NCBI RefSeq assembly: GCF_008639165.1
Contig: NZ_CP029197.1
Coordinates: 3,038,001 to 3,102,000, forward strand
From: Streptomyces venezuelae ATCC 10712
GTDB taxonomy: Bacteria; Actinomycetota; Actinomycetes; Streptomycetales; Streptomycetaceae
DNA: 64,000 nucleotides
Direction of reading: 5' to 3'
Position numbers and translations under genes: made by a program. Shown here in pieces: positions 32,406 to 40,104 of the stretch. The notes under the pieces were generated by a model. It was not told the DNA's origin. It ran no database searches and saw nothing but the letters and a program-made list of their open reading frames with translations. The number at the start of each line of letters is the position of its first letter. The stretch's first letter is position 1.

Positions 32406-33656
32406 TCAGGCCCCGGGGGCGGCCACGGAGTCGGGCGTGGCGTTCGACGGGGCCGTACGGCTCGTCAGATCGCGGGCGACGGCCTCCGCGTCGCGGAGCA
32501 CGCGGACCGCGTTCGACCAGGTCAGCTTGGCCAGGTCCGGCCGCGACCAGCCGCGGTGCAGCAGCTCCGCGATCAGGTTCGGGTAGCCGGCGACGTCGTC
32601 GAGACCGGCCGGGGTGAAGGCCGTTCCGTCGTAGTCGCCGCCGATGCCGATGTGGTCGATGCCGGCGGCCTCGCGCATGTGGTCGAGGTGGTCGGCGACC
32701 GTGGCGGCGGTGGCGATCGGGCGCGGGTTCGCCGCCTCGAAGGCCCGGTGGATCTCCATCGCGCGGGGCGTGGTGTCGAGGTGGTGGAGACCGTGCGCCC
32801 GCATGTTCTCGTCGGCGCGGTCCGTCCACTCGACGGCGGCGGGCAGGATGAACTTCGGCACGAACGTCGCCATCGCGACGCCGCCGTTGGCGGGCAGCCG
32901 CTCCAGCACGTCGTCCGGGATGTTCCTCGGGTGGGCGCAGACCGCGCGGGCCGAGGAGTGCGAGAAGATCACCGGCGCCGCCGTGGCGTCCAGCGCGTCC
33001 CGCATGGTCGTGGCGGCGACGTGCGAGAGGTCGACGAGCATGCCGGAGCGGTTCATCTCGCGGACGACCAGCCGGCCGAAGGCGGAGAGGCCGCCGACCC
33101 CGGGCTCGTCGGTCGCCGAGTCCGCCCAGTCGTTGTTGGAGTTGTGGGTGAGCGTCATGTAGCGCACGCCCAGGGTGTGCAGGGCGCGCAGGGTGGCGAG
33201 GGAGTTGTTGATCGAGTGGCCGCCCTCGGCGCCCTTCAGGGAGGCGATGCGGCCCTCCTTGCGGGCCGCCTCCATGTCGTCCGCCGTCAGCGCGGGGGCG
33301 AGGTCGCCCGCGTACCGCTCCAGGAGCTGGTCGACGACGTCGATCTGCTCCAGGGTGGCGCTGACGGCGTCGTCGCCGGTCAGCTCGGCGGGCACGTACA
33401 CCGACCAGAACTGGGCGCCGACGCCGCCGGCCCGCAGCCGGGCCAGGTCGGTGTGGAGCGCGCCGGTCTGGTCCGCGCCGATGTCCATCCGGTCCAGGTC
33501 GTAGCGGACCTGCTGGCGCAGTGCCCACGGCAGGTCGTTGTGGCCGTCGGCGACGGGGTGGGCGGCGAGCAGTTCGCGGGCCTCGGCGAGCCGGTCGGCG
33601 GCGCTGCCGGAGACCTTGGCCGCGGCGGCCGGTCCGGCGCCCGACCCGGCGCTCAC
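32406..33656 (-). CDS. Membrane-dipeptidase family (renal dipeptidase-like) peptidase
   Basis: A 416-residue binuclear-zinc dipeptidase of the amidohydrolase superfamily. All expected residues are visible: His39 and Asp41 in ADGHNDLP, bridging Glu144 in GAEGGHSI, His212 in DLSHVA, His233 in FSHSSAR and catalytic Asp341 in GIGGDYDG. From memory this is the orthologue of Sco3058, a structurally characterised close bacterial relative of human renal dipeptidase that hydrolyses L-dipeptides, with D-residues tolerated at the C-terminal position. No signal peptide is present, so it is probably cytoplasmic. The GTG start at 33656 overlaps the purE stop by four bases, so it is translated as part of the purK-purE operon. 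Confidence 0.93.
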   Translation of the reverse strand: MSAGSGAGPAAAAKVSGSAADRLAEARELLAAHPVADGHNDLPWALRQQVRYDLDRMDIGADQTGALHTDLARLRAGGVGAQFWSVYVPAELTGDDAVSATLEQIDVVDQLLERYAGDLAPALTADDMEAARKEGRIASLKGAEGGHSINNSLATLRALHTLGVRYMTLTHNSNNDWADSATDEPGVGGLSAFGRLVVREMNRSGMLVDLSHVAATTMRDALDATAAPVIFSHSSARAVCAHPRNIPDDVLERLPANGGVAMATFVPKFILPAAVEWTDRADENMRAHGLHHLDTTPRAMEIHRAFEAANPRPIATAATVADHLDHMREAAGIDHIGIGGDYDGTAFTPAGLDDVAGYPNLIAELLHRGWSRPDLAKLTWSNAVRVLRDAEAVARDLTSRTAPSNATPDSVAAPGA

Positions 33657-34195
33657 TGGGCGAAGCCGAACGACTCGGCGCCCTCGACCCTGGCGCGCAG
33701 GCGCTTGCCCTTCTCGGTCGCCTGGTCGTTCAGTTCCTGCTGGAACTCGCGCATCCGGGCGAGCAGTTCGGGGTCGTGCGCGGCGAGGATCCGGGCCGCG
33801 AGGAGGCCGGCGTTCCGCGCGCCGCCGACGGAGACGGTGGCGACCGGGACACCGGCCGGCATCTGCACGATGGAGAGCAGCGAGTCCATGCCGTCGAGGT
33901 ACTTCAGCGGCACCGGCACGCCGATGACCGGCAGCGGGGTGACGGAGGCGAGCATGCCGGGGAGGTGGGCGGCGCCGCCCGCGCCGGCGATGATCGCCTT
34001 GAGGCCGCGCCCGGCGGCCTGCTCGCCGTACGCGATCATCTCGCGCGGCATCCGGTGCGCGGAGACGACGTCGACCTCGTACGGGATCTCGAACTCGTCC
34101 AGGGCCTGCGCCGCGGCCTCCATGACGGGCCAGTCGGAGTCGGATCCCATGACGATGCCGATCACGGGGGCGGTGGTGGCGGGGCTTGTGCTCAC
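33653..34195 (-). CDS. purE: N5-carboxyaminoimidazole ribonucleotide mutase
   Basis: A 180-residue class I PurE, converting N5-CAIR to CAIR in purine synthesis. The signature elements are [17 protein letters not shown] at the N-terminus, [16 protein letters not shown] with the catalytic His, and [17 protein letters not shown]. The GTG at 34195 overlaps the purK stop (GTGA), and the purE stop overlaps the dipeptidase GTG, so three genes form one translationally coupled series. The start at 34195 gives the normal family N-terminus; the frame open upstream lies inside purK and is not coding. It works directly with PurK, which makes its substrate. Confidence 0.96.
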   Translation of the reverse strand: MSTSPATTAPVIGIVMGSDSDWPVMEAAAQALDEFEIPYEVDVVSAHRMPREMIAYGEQAAGRGLKAIIAGAGGAAHLPGMLASVTPLPVIGVPVPLKYLDGMDSLLSIVQMPAGVPVATVSVGGARNAGLLAARILAAHDPELLARMREFQQELNDQATEKGKRLRARVEGAESFGFAQ

Positions 34196-35331
34196 TCGGT
34201 GATCGTTCCTCGCAGATAGCCGGCGGCGTGGCGCGCGCGCTCCAGCACGTCGTCCAGGTCGTCGCCGTAGGTGTTGACGTGCCCCACCTTGCGGCCGGGC
34301 TTCACGTCCTTGCCGTACATGTGGATCTTGAGCTGCGGGTCCCTGGCCATGCAGTGCAGGTACGCGGAGTACATGTCCGGGTAGTCGCCGCCCAGGACAT
34401 TGCACATCACGGTCCACGTCGCGCGCGGGCGCGGATCGCCGAGGGGCAGGTCGAGGACCGCCCGGACGTGGTTGGCGAACTGCGAGGTGATCGCCCCGTC
34501 CTGGGTCCAGTGGCCGGAGTTGTGCGGGCGCATCGCCAGTTCGTTGACGAGGATGCGGCCGTCCGCGGTCTCGAACAGCTCCACGGCCAGATGGCCGACG
34601 ACTCCGAGCTCCTTGGCGATCCGCAGGGCGAGCTCCTGGGCCTGCCCCGCGAGCTCTCCGTCGAGGTCCGGAGCCGGGGCGATCACCGTGTCGCAGACGC
34701 CGTCGACCTGACGGGACTCGACGACCGGGTAGGCGACGGCCTGGCCGTGCGGGGAGCGGACGATGTTCGCCGCGAGCTCGCGGCGGAACTCGACCTTCTC
34801 CTCGGCGAGGACCGGGACACCCGCGAGGAACGGGTCGCGGGCGTCCTCCGGCCCGCGGACGAACCAGACGCCCTTGCCGTCGTAGCCGCCGCGCACGGTC
34901 TTGAGGATGATCGGGAAGCCCCCGACCTCGGCGGCGAAGGCCGCCGCGTCCGCCGGGTCCGCGACGATGCGGTGCCGGGGGCTCGGGGCACCGATCTCGT
35001 CGAGTTTCGCGCGCATCACCCCCTTGTCCTGGGCGTGCACCAGCGCGTCGGGCCCCGGGCGGACGGGGATGCCGTCCGCCTCGAGGGCCCGCAGGTGCTC
35101 CGTGGGGACGTGCTCGTGATCGAAGGTGATCACGTCACATCCGCGCGCGAAGTCACGCAGCGTAGCCAGGTCGCGATAGTCGCCGATGACGACCTCGCTC
35201 ACCGCCTGCGCCGCAGAGTCCTGCGGGGTGTCGCTGAGGAGCTTGAACTTGATGCCGAGGGGGATGCCCGCCTCGTGGGTCATACGGGCGAGCTGACCGC
35301 CACCGACCATGCCGACTACCGGGAACGTCAC
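34192..35331 (-). CDS. purK: N5-carboxyaminoimidazole ribonucleotide synthase
   Basis: A 379-residue ATP-grasp enzyme that uses ATP and bicarbonate to convert AIR to N5-CAIR. The order is [18 protein letters not shown] (N-terminal phosphate-binding loop), [14 protein letters not shown]-grasp lid [15 protein letters not shown], and metal-binding [24 protein letters not shown]. The GTG at 35331 is 6 bases after a TACCCT -10 box, so the message is probably leaderless. It heads the purK-purE-dipeptidase operon and is divergent from the GtrA gene. Confidence 0.96.
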   Translation of the reverse strand: MTFPVVGMVGGGQLARMTHEAGIPLGIKFKLLSDTPQDSAAQAVSEVVIGDYRDLATLRDFARGCDVITFDHEHVPTEHLRALEADGIPVRPGPDALVHAQDKGVMRAKLDEIGAPSPRHRIVADPADAAAFAAEVGGFPIILKTVRGGYDGKGVWFVRGPEDARDPFLAGVPVLAEEKVEFRRELAANIVRSPHGQAVAYPVVESRQVDGVCDTVIAPAPDLDGELAGQAQELALRIAKELGVVGHLAVELFETADGRILVNELAMRPHNSGHWTQDGAITSQFANHVRAVLDLPLGDPRPRATWTVMCNVLGGDYPDMYSAYLHCMARDPQLKIHMYGKDVKPGRKVGHVNTYGDDLDDVLERARHAAGYLRGTITE

Positions 35332-35337
35332 CCTCTT

Positions 35338-35343
35338 AGGGTA
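35338..35343 (-). promoter_or_regulatory. -10 box for purK, leaderless
   Basis: TACCCT on the minus strand, 6 bases before the GTG at 35331. The resulting mRNA would start at or one base from the start codon. Confidence 0.5.
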
Positions 35344-35518
35344 TCCGCACCATCAGGGAACACGCGTCCGGCTGTGGTTTGACACAAGAACGGAGGGGCC
35401 GGAGGCCGGTTCTCCGGTGGTTTACGAGGTACCCGGGCGGGTGACAGGAGCGCTGGTTAGCATGGTTGGGTTGACGTCACCCGGGCGTCATCCGGACGGA
35501 CGGGACAGAGCCATCACC

Positions 35519-36034
35519 ATGAGTGAACCCGGCGCGCTGCGCATGCGACTCGACCGGCTCGCCCGCGAGGTCGCCAAGTTCGGGGTGGTCGGCGGTCTCG
35601 GCGTCCTCGTCAACCTCGGCGTCTTCAACCTGGTGCGCGGCACCACGGAGATCCCGATGGTGCGGGCCAGCCTGATCGCCACGGTGGTCGCGATCGTCTT
35701 CAACTACGTGGGGTTCCGCTACTTCACGTACCGTGACCGCGACAAGTCCGGCCGCACCAAGGAGATGTCGCTGTTCCTGCTGTTCAGCGTCGTCGGCATG
35801 GTCATCGAGAACGGCGTGCTGTACACGGCGACGTACGGCTTCGGCTGGGACGGGCCGCTCGCGAGCAACTTCTTCAAGTTCTTCGGCATCGGGATCGGGA
35901 CCCTGTTCCGGTTCTGGTCGTACCGCACGTGGGTGTTCCGCGCACTGCCGGCGAAGGAAGCCGTGCAGACGGCCGAATCCTTCCTCGAGCAGGCGCCGCG
36001 GCAGGCGACCCGTCGCCAGCCCGACCGGGTCTGA
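35519..36034 (+). CDS. GtrA family membrane protein
   Basis: A 171-residue protein with four predicted membrane helices: FGVVGGLGVLVNLGVFNLV, RASLIATVVAIVFNYVGFRY, SLFLLFSVVGMVIENGVLYT and FFKFFGIGIGTLFRFWSYRT. This is the GtrA/DPMS topology. Members help flip polyprenyl-phosphate-linked sugars or partner with GT2 enzymes in decorating surface polymers. The conserved NYVGFRYFTY and FRFWSYRTWVF motifs are present. The ATG at 35519 is chosen because it precedes the first helix by a normal basic leader (MRLDRLAREV); the Shine-Dalgarno is weak. It is convergent with the sensor kinase, with 21 bases between stops. Confidence 0.88.
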   Translation: MSEPGALRMRLDRLAREVAKFGVVGGLGVLVNLGVFNLVRGTTEIPMVRASLIATVVAIVFNYVGFRYFTYRDRDKSGRTKEMSLFLLFSVVGMVIENGVLYTATYGFGWDGPLASNFFKFFGIGIGTLFRFWSYRTWVFRALPAKEAVQTAESFLEQAPRQATRRQPDRV

Positions 36035-36055
36035 CCGCTTCCGGCCGGCCCTTCC

Positions 36056-37327
36056 TCACCGTACGGGGCGCTCCTGCGGCTCGTCCGCGACGCTCCGCAC
36101 CTCCCGGCTCAGGAACAGTGCGAACACCGGCGGCTGCTGCTGGAGCAGCTCCAGACGGCCGCCGTCCGCCTCCGCCAGGTCCCGGGCCACCGCAAGACCG
36201 ATGCCGGTCGAGCTGCGCCCGCTGACGGCCCGCTCGAAGATCCGCGCGCCCAGGTCGGCCGGGACGCCCGGACCCTCGTCCGTGACCTCGATCACCGACT
36301 GGTTGCCCGTCACCCGGGTCCGCAGGGCGACCGTGCCGCCGCCGTGCATCAGCGAGTTCTCGATCAGCGCCGCCAGCACCTGGGCGACCGCGCCCGGGGT
36401 GCCGACCGCCCGCATGCCCTGCTTGCCGGAGTGGACGATGGCCCGTCCCGCGCTGCGGTAGGCCGGGCGCCACTCCTCGATCTGCTGCTTGACGACCTCG
36501 TCCAGGTCGAAGGCGACGGCGGAGCCGGTCCGGGGGTCGCGGGAGTTCGTGAGCAGCCGCTCGACGACGTCGGTGAGCCGCTCGACCTGGGTCAGGGCGA
36601 TCGTCGCCTCCTCCTTGACCGTGTCCAGGTCATCGGCGAGCGCGACCTCCTCCAGCCGCATGGAGAGGGCGGTGAGCGGCGTACGGAGCTGGTGCGAGGC
36701 GTCGGCGGCCAGTCGGCGCTCGGCCGTCAGCATCCGGGCGATGCGCTCGGCCGAGGCGTCCAGGACGTCCGCGACCCGGTCGAGCTCCGGCACCCCGTAC
36801 CGCTTGTGCCGGGGGCGCGGGTCGCCGGAACCGAGGCGTTCGGCGGTCTCCGCGAGGTCCGTCAGCGGGGACGTGAGCCGGTTCGCCTGCCGTACGGCGA
36901 GGAGGACGGCGGCGATGACGGCCAGCAGGGCCACCGCGCCGAGGATCATCAGCGTGCGGCCGATCTCCTCCGTGACCGCCGAGCGGGACTCCTCGACGAT
37001 CACCGTCTCGCCGCGCTCGCCCTCCGCGAGGCCCCGGGTCACGTCGCCCTCGGGGCGGGTGCCGATCTCGATGGTGTCCCGGCCCGGGATCTGGATCTGG
37101 GCGTACCGCTTGGCGCCGCTCTGCTCCGACAGGATGTCCGGGTTCACCGGCTCGCCGCCGATCAGCCGGCTGTCGACGATCGAGACGATGCGGAGGGCCT
37201 CCAGGTCGACGCCCTCCTGGGCGCTGCTGGAGATGGTGCGGGTCTCGACGATGACGAGGGAGACGCCGAAGACGGCGATGACCACGAGCACGACGGCGAG
37301 GGTGGAGTTGATGAGACGGCGACGCAC
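36056..37327 (-). CDS. Two-component sensor histidine kinase
   Basis: A 423-residue membrane kinase: helix 1 (8-28), extracytoplasmic sensor of about 95 residues, helix 2 (about 125-146), HAMP (150-200) and HisKA with the phospho-acceptor His212 in AADASHQLRTPLTAL. The HATPase domain has ALIENSLMHGG (N box), VTDEGPGVP (G1) and GIGLAVARDLAEADGG (G2). It should autophosphorylate and pass phosphate to the OmpR-type regulator encoded upstream. The sensor has no recognised domain, so the signal is unknown. The GTG start at 37327 gives a short basic leader before helix 1. The regulator gene precedes it with a 78-base gap on the same strand. Confidence 0.93.
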   Translation of the reverse strand: MRRRLINSTLAVVLVVIAVFGVSLVIVETRTISSSAQEGVDLEALRIVSIVDSRLIGGEPVNPDILSEQSGAKRYAQIQIPGRDTIEIGTRPEGDVTRGLAEGERGETVIVEESRSAVTEEIGRTLMILGAVALLAVIAAVLLAVRQANRLTSPLTDLAETAERLGSGDPRPRHKRYGVPELDRVADVLDASAERIARMLTAERRLAADASHQLRTPLTALSMRLEEVALADDLDTVKEEATIALTQVERLTDVVERLLTNSRDPRTGSAVAFDLDEVVKQQIEEWRPAYRSAGRAIVHSGKQGMRAVGTPGAVAQVLAALIENSLMHGGGTVALRTRVTGNQSVIEVTDEGPGVPADLGARIFERAVSGRSSTGIGLAVARDLAEADGGRLELLQQQPPVFALFLSREVRSVADEPQERPVR

Positions 37328-37405
37328 GGTTGCCCTCCGGGCGGGGGACGGTGAACCCGCCCGAGCCTACGGGGCGGCCGGCGGCCGGCGGCCGTGGTGC
37401 GGCCG

Positions 37406-38083
37406 TCAGCTCTTCTCGAAGCGGAAGCCGACGCCTCGCACGGTGGCGATGTAGCGGGGGTTCGCCGCGTCGTCGCCCAGTTTCTTGCGGAGCCACGAGA
37501 TGTGCATGTCCAGGGTCTTCGTGGAGGACCACCACGTGGTGTCCCAGACCTCGCGCATCAGCTGGTCGCGGGTGACGACCCGGCCCGCGTCGCGGACCAG
37601 GACGCGCAGGAGGTCGAACTCCTTGGCGGTGAGCTGGAGCTCCTCGTCGCCCATCCAGGCCCGGTGCGACTCGACGTCGATCCGGACGCCGTGGGTGGCG
37701 GGCGCGGCCACCGGCTCGGCGGAGCCGCGCCGCAGCAGGGCCCGGACCCGGGCGAGGAGTTCGGCGAGCCGGAACGGCTTGGTGACGTAGTCGTCGGCGC
37801 CGGCGTCGAGCCCGACGACCGTGTCGACCTCGTCGGCCCGTGCGGTGAGCACCAGGATCGGGACGGTGTGGCCCTCGGCGCGCAGCCGCCGGGCGACCTC
37901 GAGTCCGTCCATGCCGGGCAGGCCGAGGTCGAGTACGACCAGGTCCACTCCGCCCTGGAGTCCGGCGTCGAGGGCGGTCGGCCCGTCCTCGCGGACCTCG
38001 ACCTCGTACCCCTCTCTCCGCAGGGCGCGGGCCAGCGGCTCCGAGATGGATGCGTCGTCCTCGGCGAGCAGTACACGGGTCAT
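37406..38083 (-). CDS. OmpR-family response regulator
   Basis: A 225-residue regulator with a receiver domain (1-118) with Asp8/Asp9 in AEDDAS, phospho-acceptor Asp52 in VVLDLGLPGMDG, the conserved Thr/Lys positions LTARADE and YVTKPF, and a winged-helix DNA-binding domain (about 130-225) containing LTAKEFDLLRVLVRDAG and TLDMHISWLRKKLGDD. It is the partner of the kinase encoded just downstream. The ATG at 38083 follows a TACCAT box by 6 bases and is probably leaderless. Targets are unknown; the divergent peptide-transporter gene is one candidate by position. Confidence 0.95.
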   Translation of the reverse strand: MTRVLLAEDDASISEPLARALRREGYEVEVREDGPTALDAGLQGGVDLVVLDLGLPGMDGLEVARRLRAEGHTVPILVLTARADEVDTVVGLDAGADDYVTKPFRLAELLARVRALLRRGSAEPVAAPATHGVRIDVESHRAWMGDEELQLTAKEFDLLRVLVRDAGRVVTRDQLMREVWDTTWWSSTKTLDMHISWLRKKLGDDAANPRYIATVRGVGFRFEKS

Positions 38084-38089
38084 GGGGTG

Positions 38090-38095
38090 ATGGTA
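38090..38095 (-). promoter_or_regulatory. -10 box for response-regulator gene, leaderless
   Basis: TACCAT on the minus strand, 6 bases before the ATG at 38083. Confidence 0.45.
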
Positions 38096-38255
38096 GTCCG
38101 CACGGGTGGGCGGTCGGGGCATGATCCCTGGGGACGGAGTCACCCCTGGGGATCTTGTGGGTATCTTGCTCATGACCTTCGAATGACGTCGCGCGGTTGC
38201 GCCGTCACCTGTGATCCATCTCTCAAGTCCTTCCATATCCGGCACTGTCGTGTCG

Positions 38256-38261
38256 TATGGT
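38256..38261 (+). promoter_or_regulatory. -10 candidate for POT transporter
   Basis: TATGGT, closing an inverted pair ccata (38233-38237) / tatgg (38256-38260). It would start transcription near 38268 and give a leader of about 245 bases before the transporter start codon. Confidence 0.4.
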
Positions 38262-38287
38262 GTCTCGACGTCTGTAGCGGTAATCGG

Positions 38288-38319
38288 GGACCTTTGGCCA
38301 GCTTCGCGCGCCAAGGTCC
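38288..38319 (+). promoter_or_regulatory. Attenuator-like hairpin in the POT transporter leader
   Basis: ggacctttgg (38288-38297) pairs with ccaaggtcc (38311-38319) with one bulged T, and is followed at once by tctttctgcg, a pyrimidine/U-rich run. The 3' arm and the following bases (gtcctc) could also pair with gaggac about 32 bases further on, giving an alternative fold. The rest of the 430-base gap (38084-38512) shows no gene. Confidence 0.45.
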
Positions 38320-38512
38320 TCTTTCTGCGTGAGGTCGGCCCAGCCGAACCTTGAGGACGGTGAACGACCTGTGGGCCGGGTTCCGGGACGCGACGACGCG
38401 AATCCCGGGGCGTGGATCCCGGTGGAGTCCACTCCGACTCCGCCGGTGCCGGCCTCCCCCACCGGGCGCACCACGCTCACAAGGCGCGCGTCCCGACAGA
38501 GCAAGGATCGAC

Positions 38513-40033
38513 ATGGCGTCCAGCCTGACGACGGCTTCGGCCGGAACCCCCGGTTCCGAGAAGACGTTCTTCGGCCACCCCCGCGGCCTGGCCACCCTCT
38601 TCATGACCGAGATGTGGGAGCGCTTCTCCTACTACGGCATGCGGGCACTTCTCGTTCTGTACCTGGTCTCCGGCGGCGCGGACGCCGCGACCGGCAGCCA
38701 AGGCGGCGGCCTCGCCATGACGGCCGCGACGGCGACGGCGATCTACTCCGTCTACGTCTCGATGGTCTACCTGATGGCCATGCCGGGCGGCTGGTTCGGC
38801 GACCGCGTCTGGGGCGCCCGCAAGACGGTCACCATCGCCGCCTTCGTGATCATGGCGGGTCACGCCTCGCTCGCGATCCCCGGTCAGGCGATGTTCTTCG
38901 TCGGTCTGGCGCTCGTCGCCGCCGGCTCGGGTCTGCTCAAGGCCAACATCTCCACGATGGTCGGTCACCTCTACGACGGCCCGGACGACGCGCGCCGTGA
39001 CGGTGGCTTCACGCTCTTCTACGTCGGCATCAACCTCGGTGCCTTCGTGGCGCCGTTCGTGGTCGGCACCGTCGGCGAGAAGGTCAACTGGCACCTCGGC
39101 TTCGCGCTCGCCGCGCTCGGCATGGGTCTGGGCCTGGTCCAGTTCCTCATCGGCACGAAGAGCCTGAGCCCGAAGAGCAACGTCGTCCCGAACCCGCTCT
39201 CCCCGGCCGAGCGCAAGAGCATCCTGGTCAAGGTCTCCCTGGTCGTCGTCCTCGCCGCCGCGTTCTACGGCGTCGTGGTCGCCCTGGGCATGTACACCCT
39301 GAACTGGGCGCTGGTCCCGATCACCCTCGCCGGTCTGATCATCCCGGTCGCCGTCCTGGTCCGCATCAAGCGCGACAAGGACCTAGACAAGACCGAGCAG
39401 TCGAAGATGACCGGCTACATCTGGTTCTTCGTCGCCGCCGCCGTCTTCTGGATGATCTACGACCAGGGCGGCTCGACGCTGTCGCTCTTCGCGGACGACA
39501 AGACCGCCGACACCGTCTTCGGCCTGGGCTTCCCGGCCACCTGGTACCAGTCGCTCAACCCGCTGTTCGTCATGGCGCTGGCCCCGGTCTTCGCCTGGCT
39601 GTGGCTGTGGCTGGCCCGGCGGAACCAGGAGCCGAACACCATCGTGAAGTTCGCGATGGGTCTGGTCCTCGTCGGCGCGTCCTTCTTCGTCTTCATCGTC
39701 CCGATGAACATGGCCGGCGGCGGCGACAAGGTCTCCCCGATGTGGCTGGTCTCGATCTACATGATCCAGACCATCGGTGAGCTGTGCCTCTCCCCGGTCG
39801 GCCTCTCCGTCACGACGAAGATGGCGCCGCAGAAGTACGCCTCCCAGATGATGGGTGTCTGGTTCCTCGCCGTGACCGCCGGTGACTGCACCACGGGTCT
39901 GCTCTCGCTGGCCGGTGTGGACCTCAACGGCACGGGGATCATCGCGATGGAGGCGAGTCTCGCCGTCCTCGCGGGCTTCGCGATCTACATGTACCGCAAG
40001 AAGGTCCAGGCGCTCATGGGCAGCGTCCACTGA
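38513..40033 (+). CDS. POT/PTR family proton-coupled oligopeptide transporter
   Basis: A 506-residue transporter with about 14 membrane helices. The first-helix signature of peptide-specific POT proteins, TEMWERFSYYGMRALLVLYL (residues 32-51, ExxER), is intact, and a second family motif GGWFGDRVWGARKTV follows. It imports di- and tripeptides with protons. The ATG at 38513 has AAGGA 6-7 bases upstream, which rules out the in-frame start at 38351. It has a long structured leader and is divergent from the two-component system. Its neighbourhood with a dipeptidase 5 kb away may be coincidental. It ends at a strong terminator. Confidence 0.95.
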   Translation: MASSLTTASAGTPGSEKTFFGHPRGLATLFMTEMWERFSYYGMRALLVLYLVSGGADAATGSQGGGLAMTAATATAIYSVYVSMVYLMAMPGGWFGDRVWGARKTVTIAAFVIMAGHASLAIPGQAMFFVGLALVAAGSGLLKANISTMVGHLYDGPDDARRDGGFTLFYVGINLGAFVAPFVVGTVGEKVNWHLGFALAALGMGLGLVQFLIGTKSLSPKSNVVPNPLSPAERKSILVKVSLVVVLAAAFYGVVVALGMYTLNWALVPITLAGLIIPVAVLVRIKRDKDLDKTEQSKMTGYIWFFVAAAVFWMIYDQGGSTLSLFADDKTADTVFGLGFPATWYQSLNPLFVMALAPVFAWLWLWLARRNQEPNTIVKFAMGLVLVGASFFVFIVPMNMAGGGDKVSPMWLVSIYMIQTIGELCLSPVGLSVTTKMAPQKYASQMMGVWFLAVTAGDCTTGLLSLAGVDLNGTGIIAMEASLAVLAGFAIYMYRKKVQALMGSVH

Positions 40034-40051
40034 CCTCCCCCGTACGGCCGT

Positions 40052-40086
40052 GAGGGCCGCCGCACCGATCCGGTGCGGCGGCCCTC
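40052..40086. terminator. Perfect 16-bp bidirectional terminator
   Basis: Arms gagggccgccgcaccg (40052-40067) and its complement (40071-40086) with an atc loop, between the POT transporter and the convergent surface-protein operon. Confidence 0.93.
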
Positions 40087-40104
40087 CGCCGTTTCCGGCC
40101 CGCG

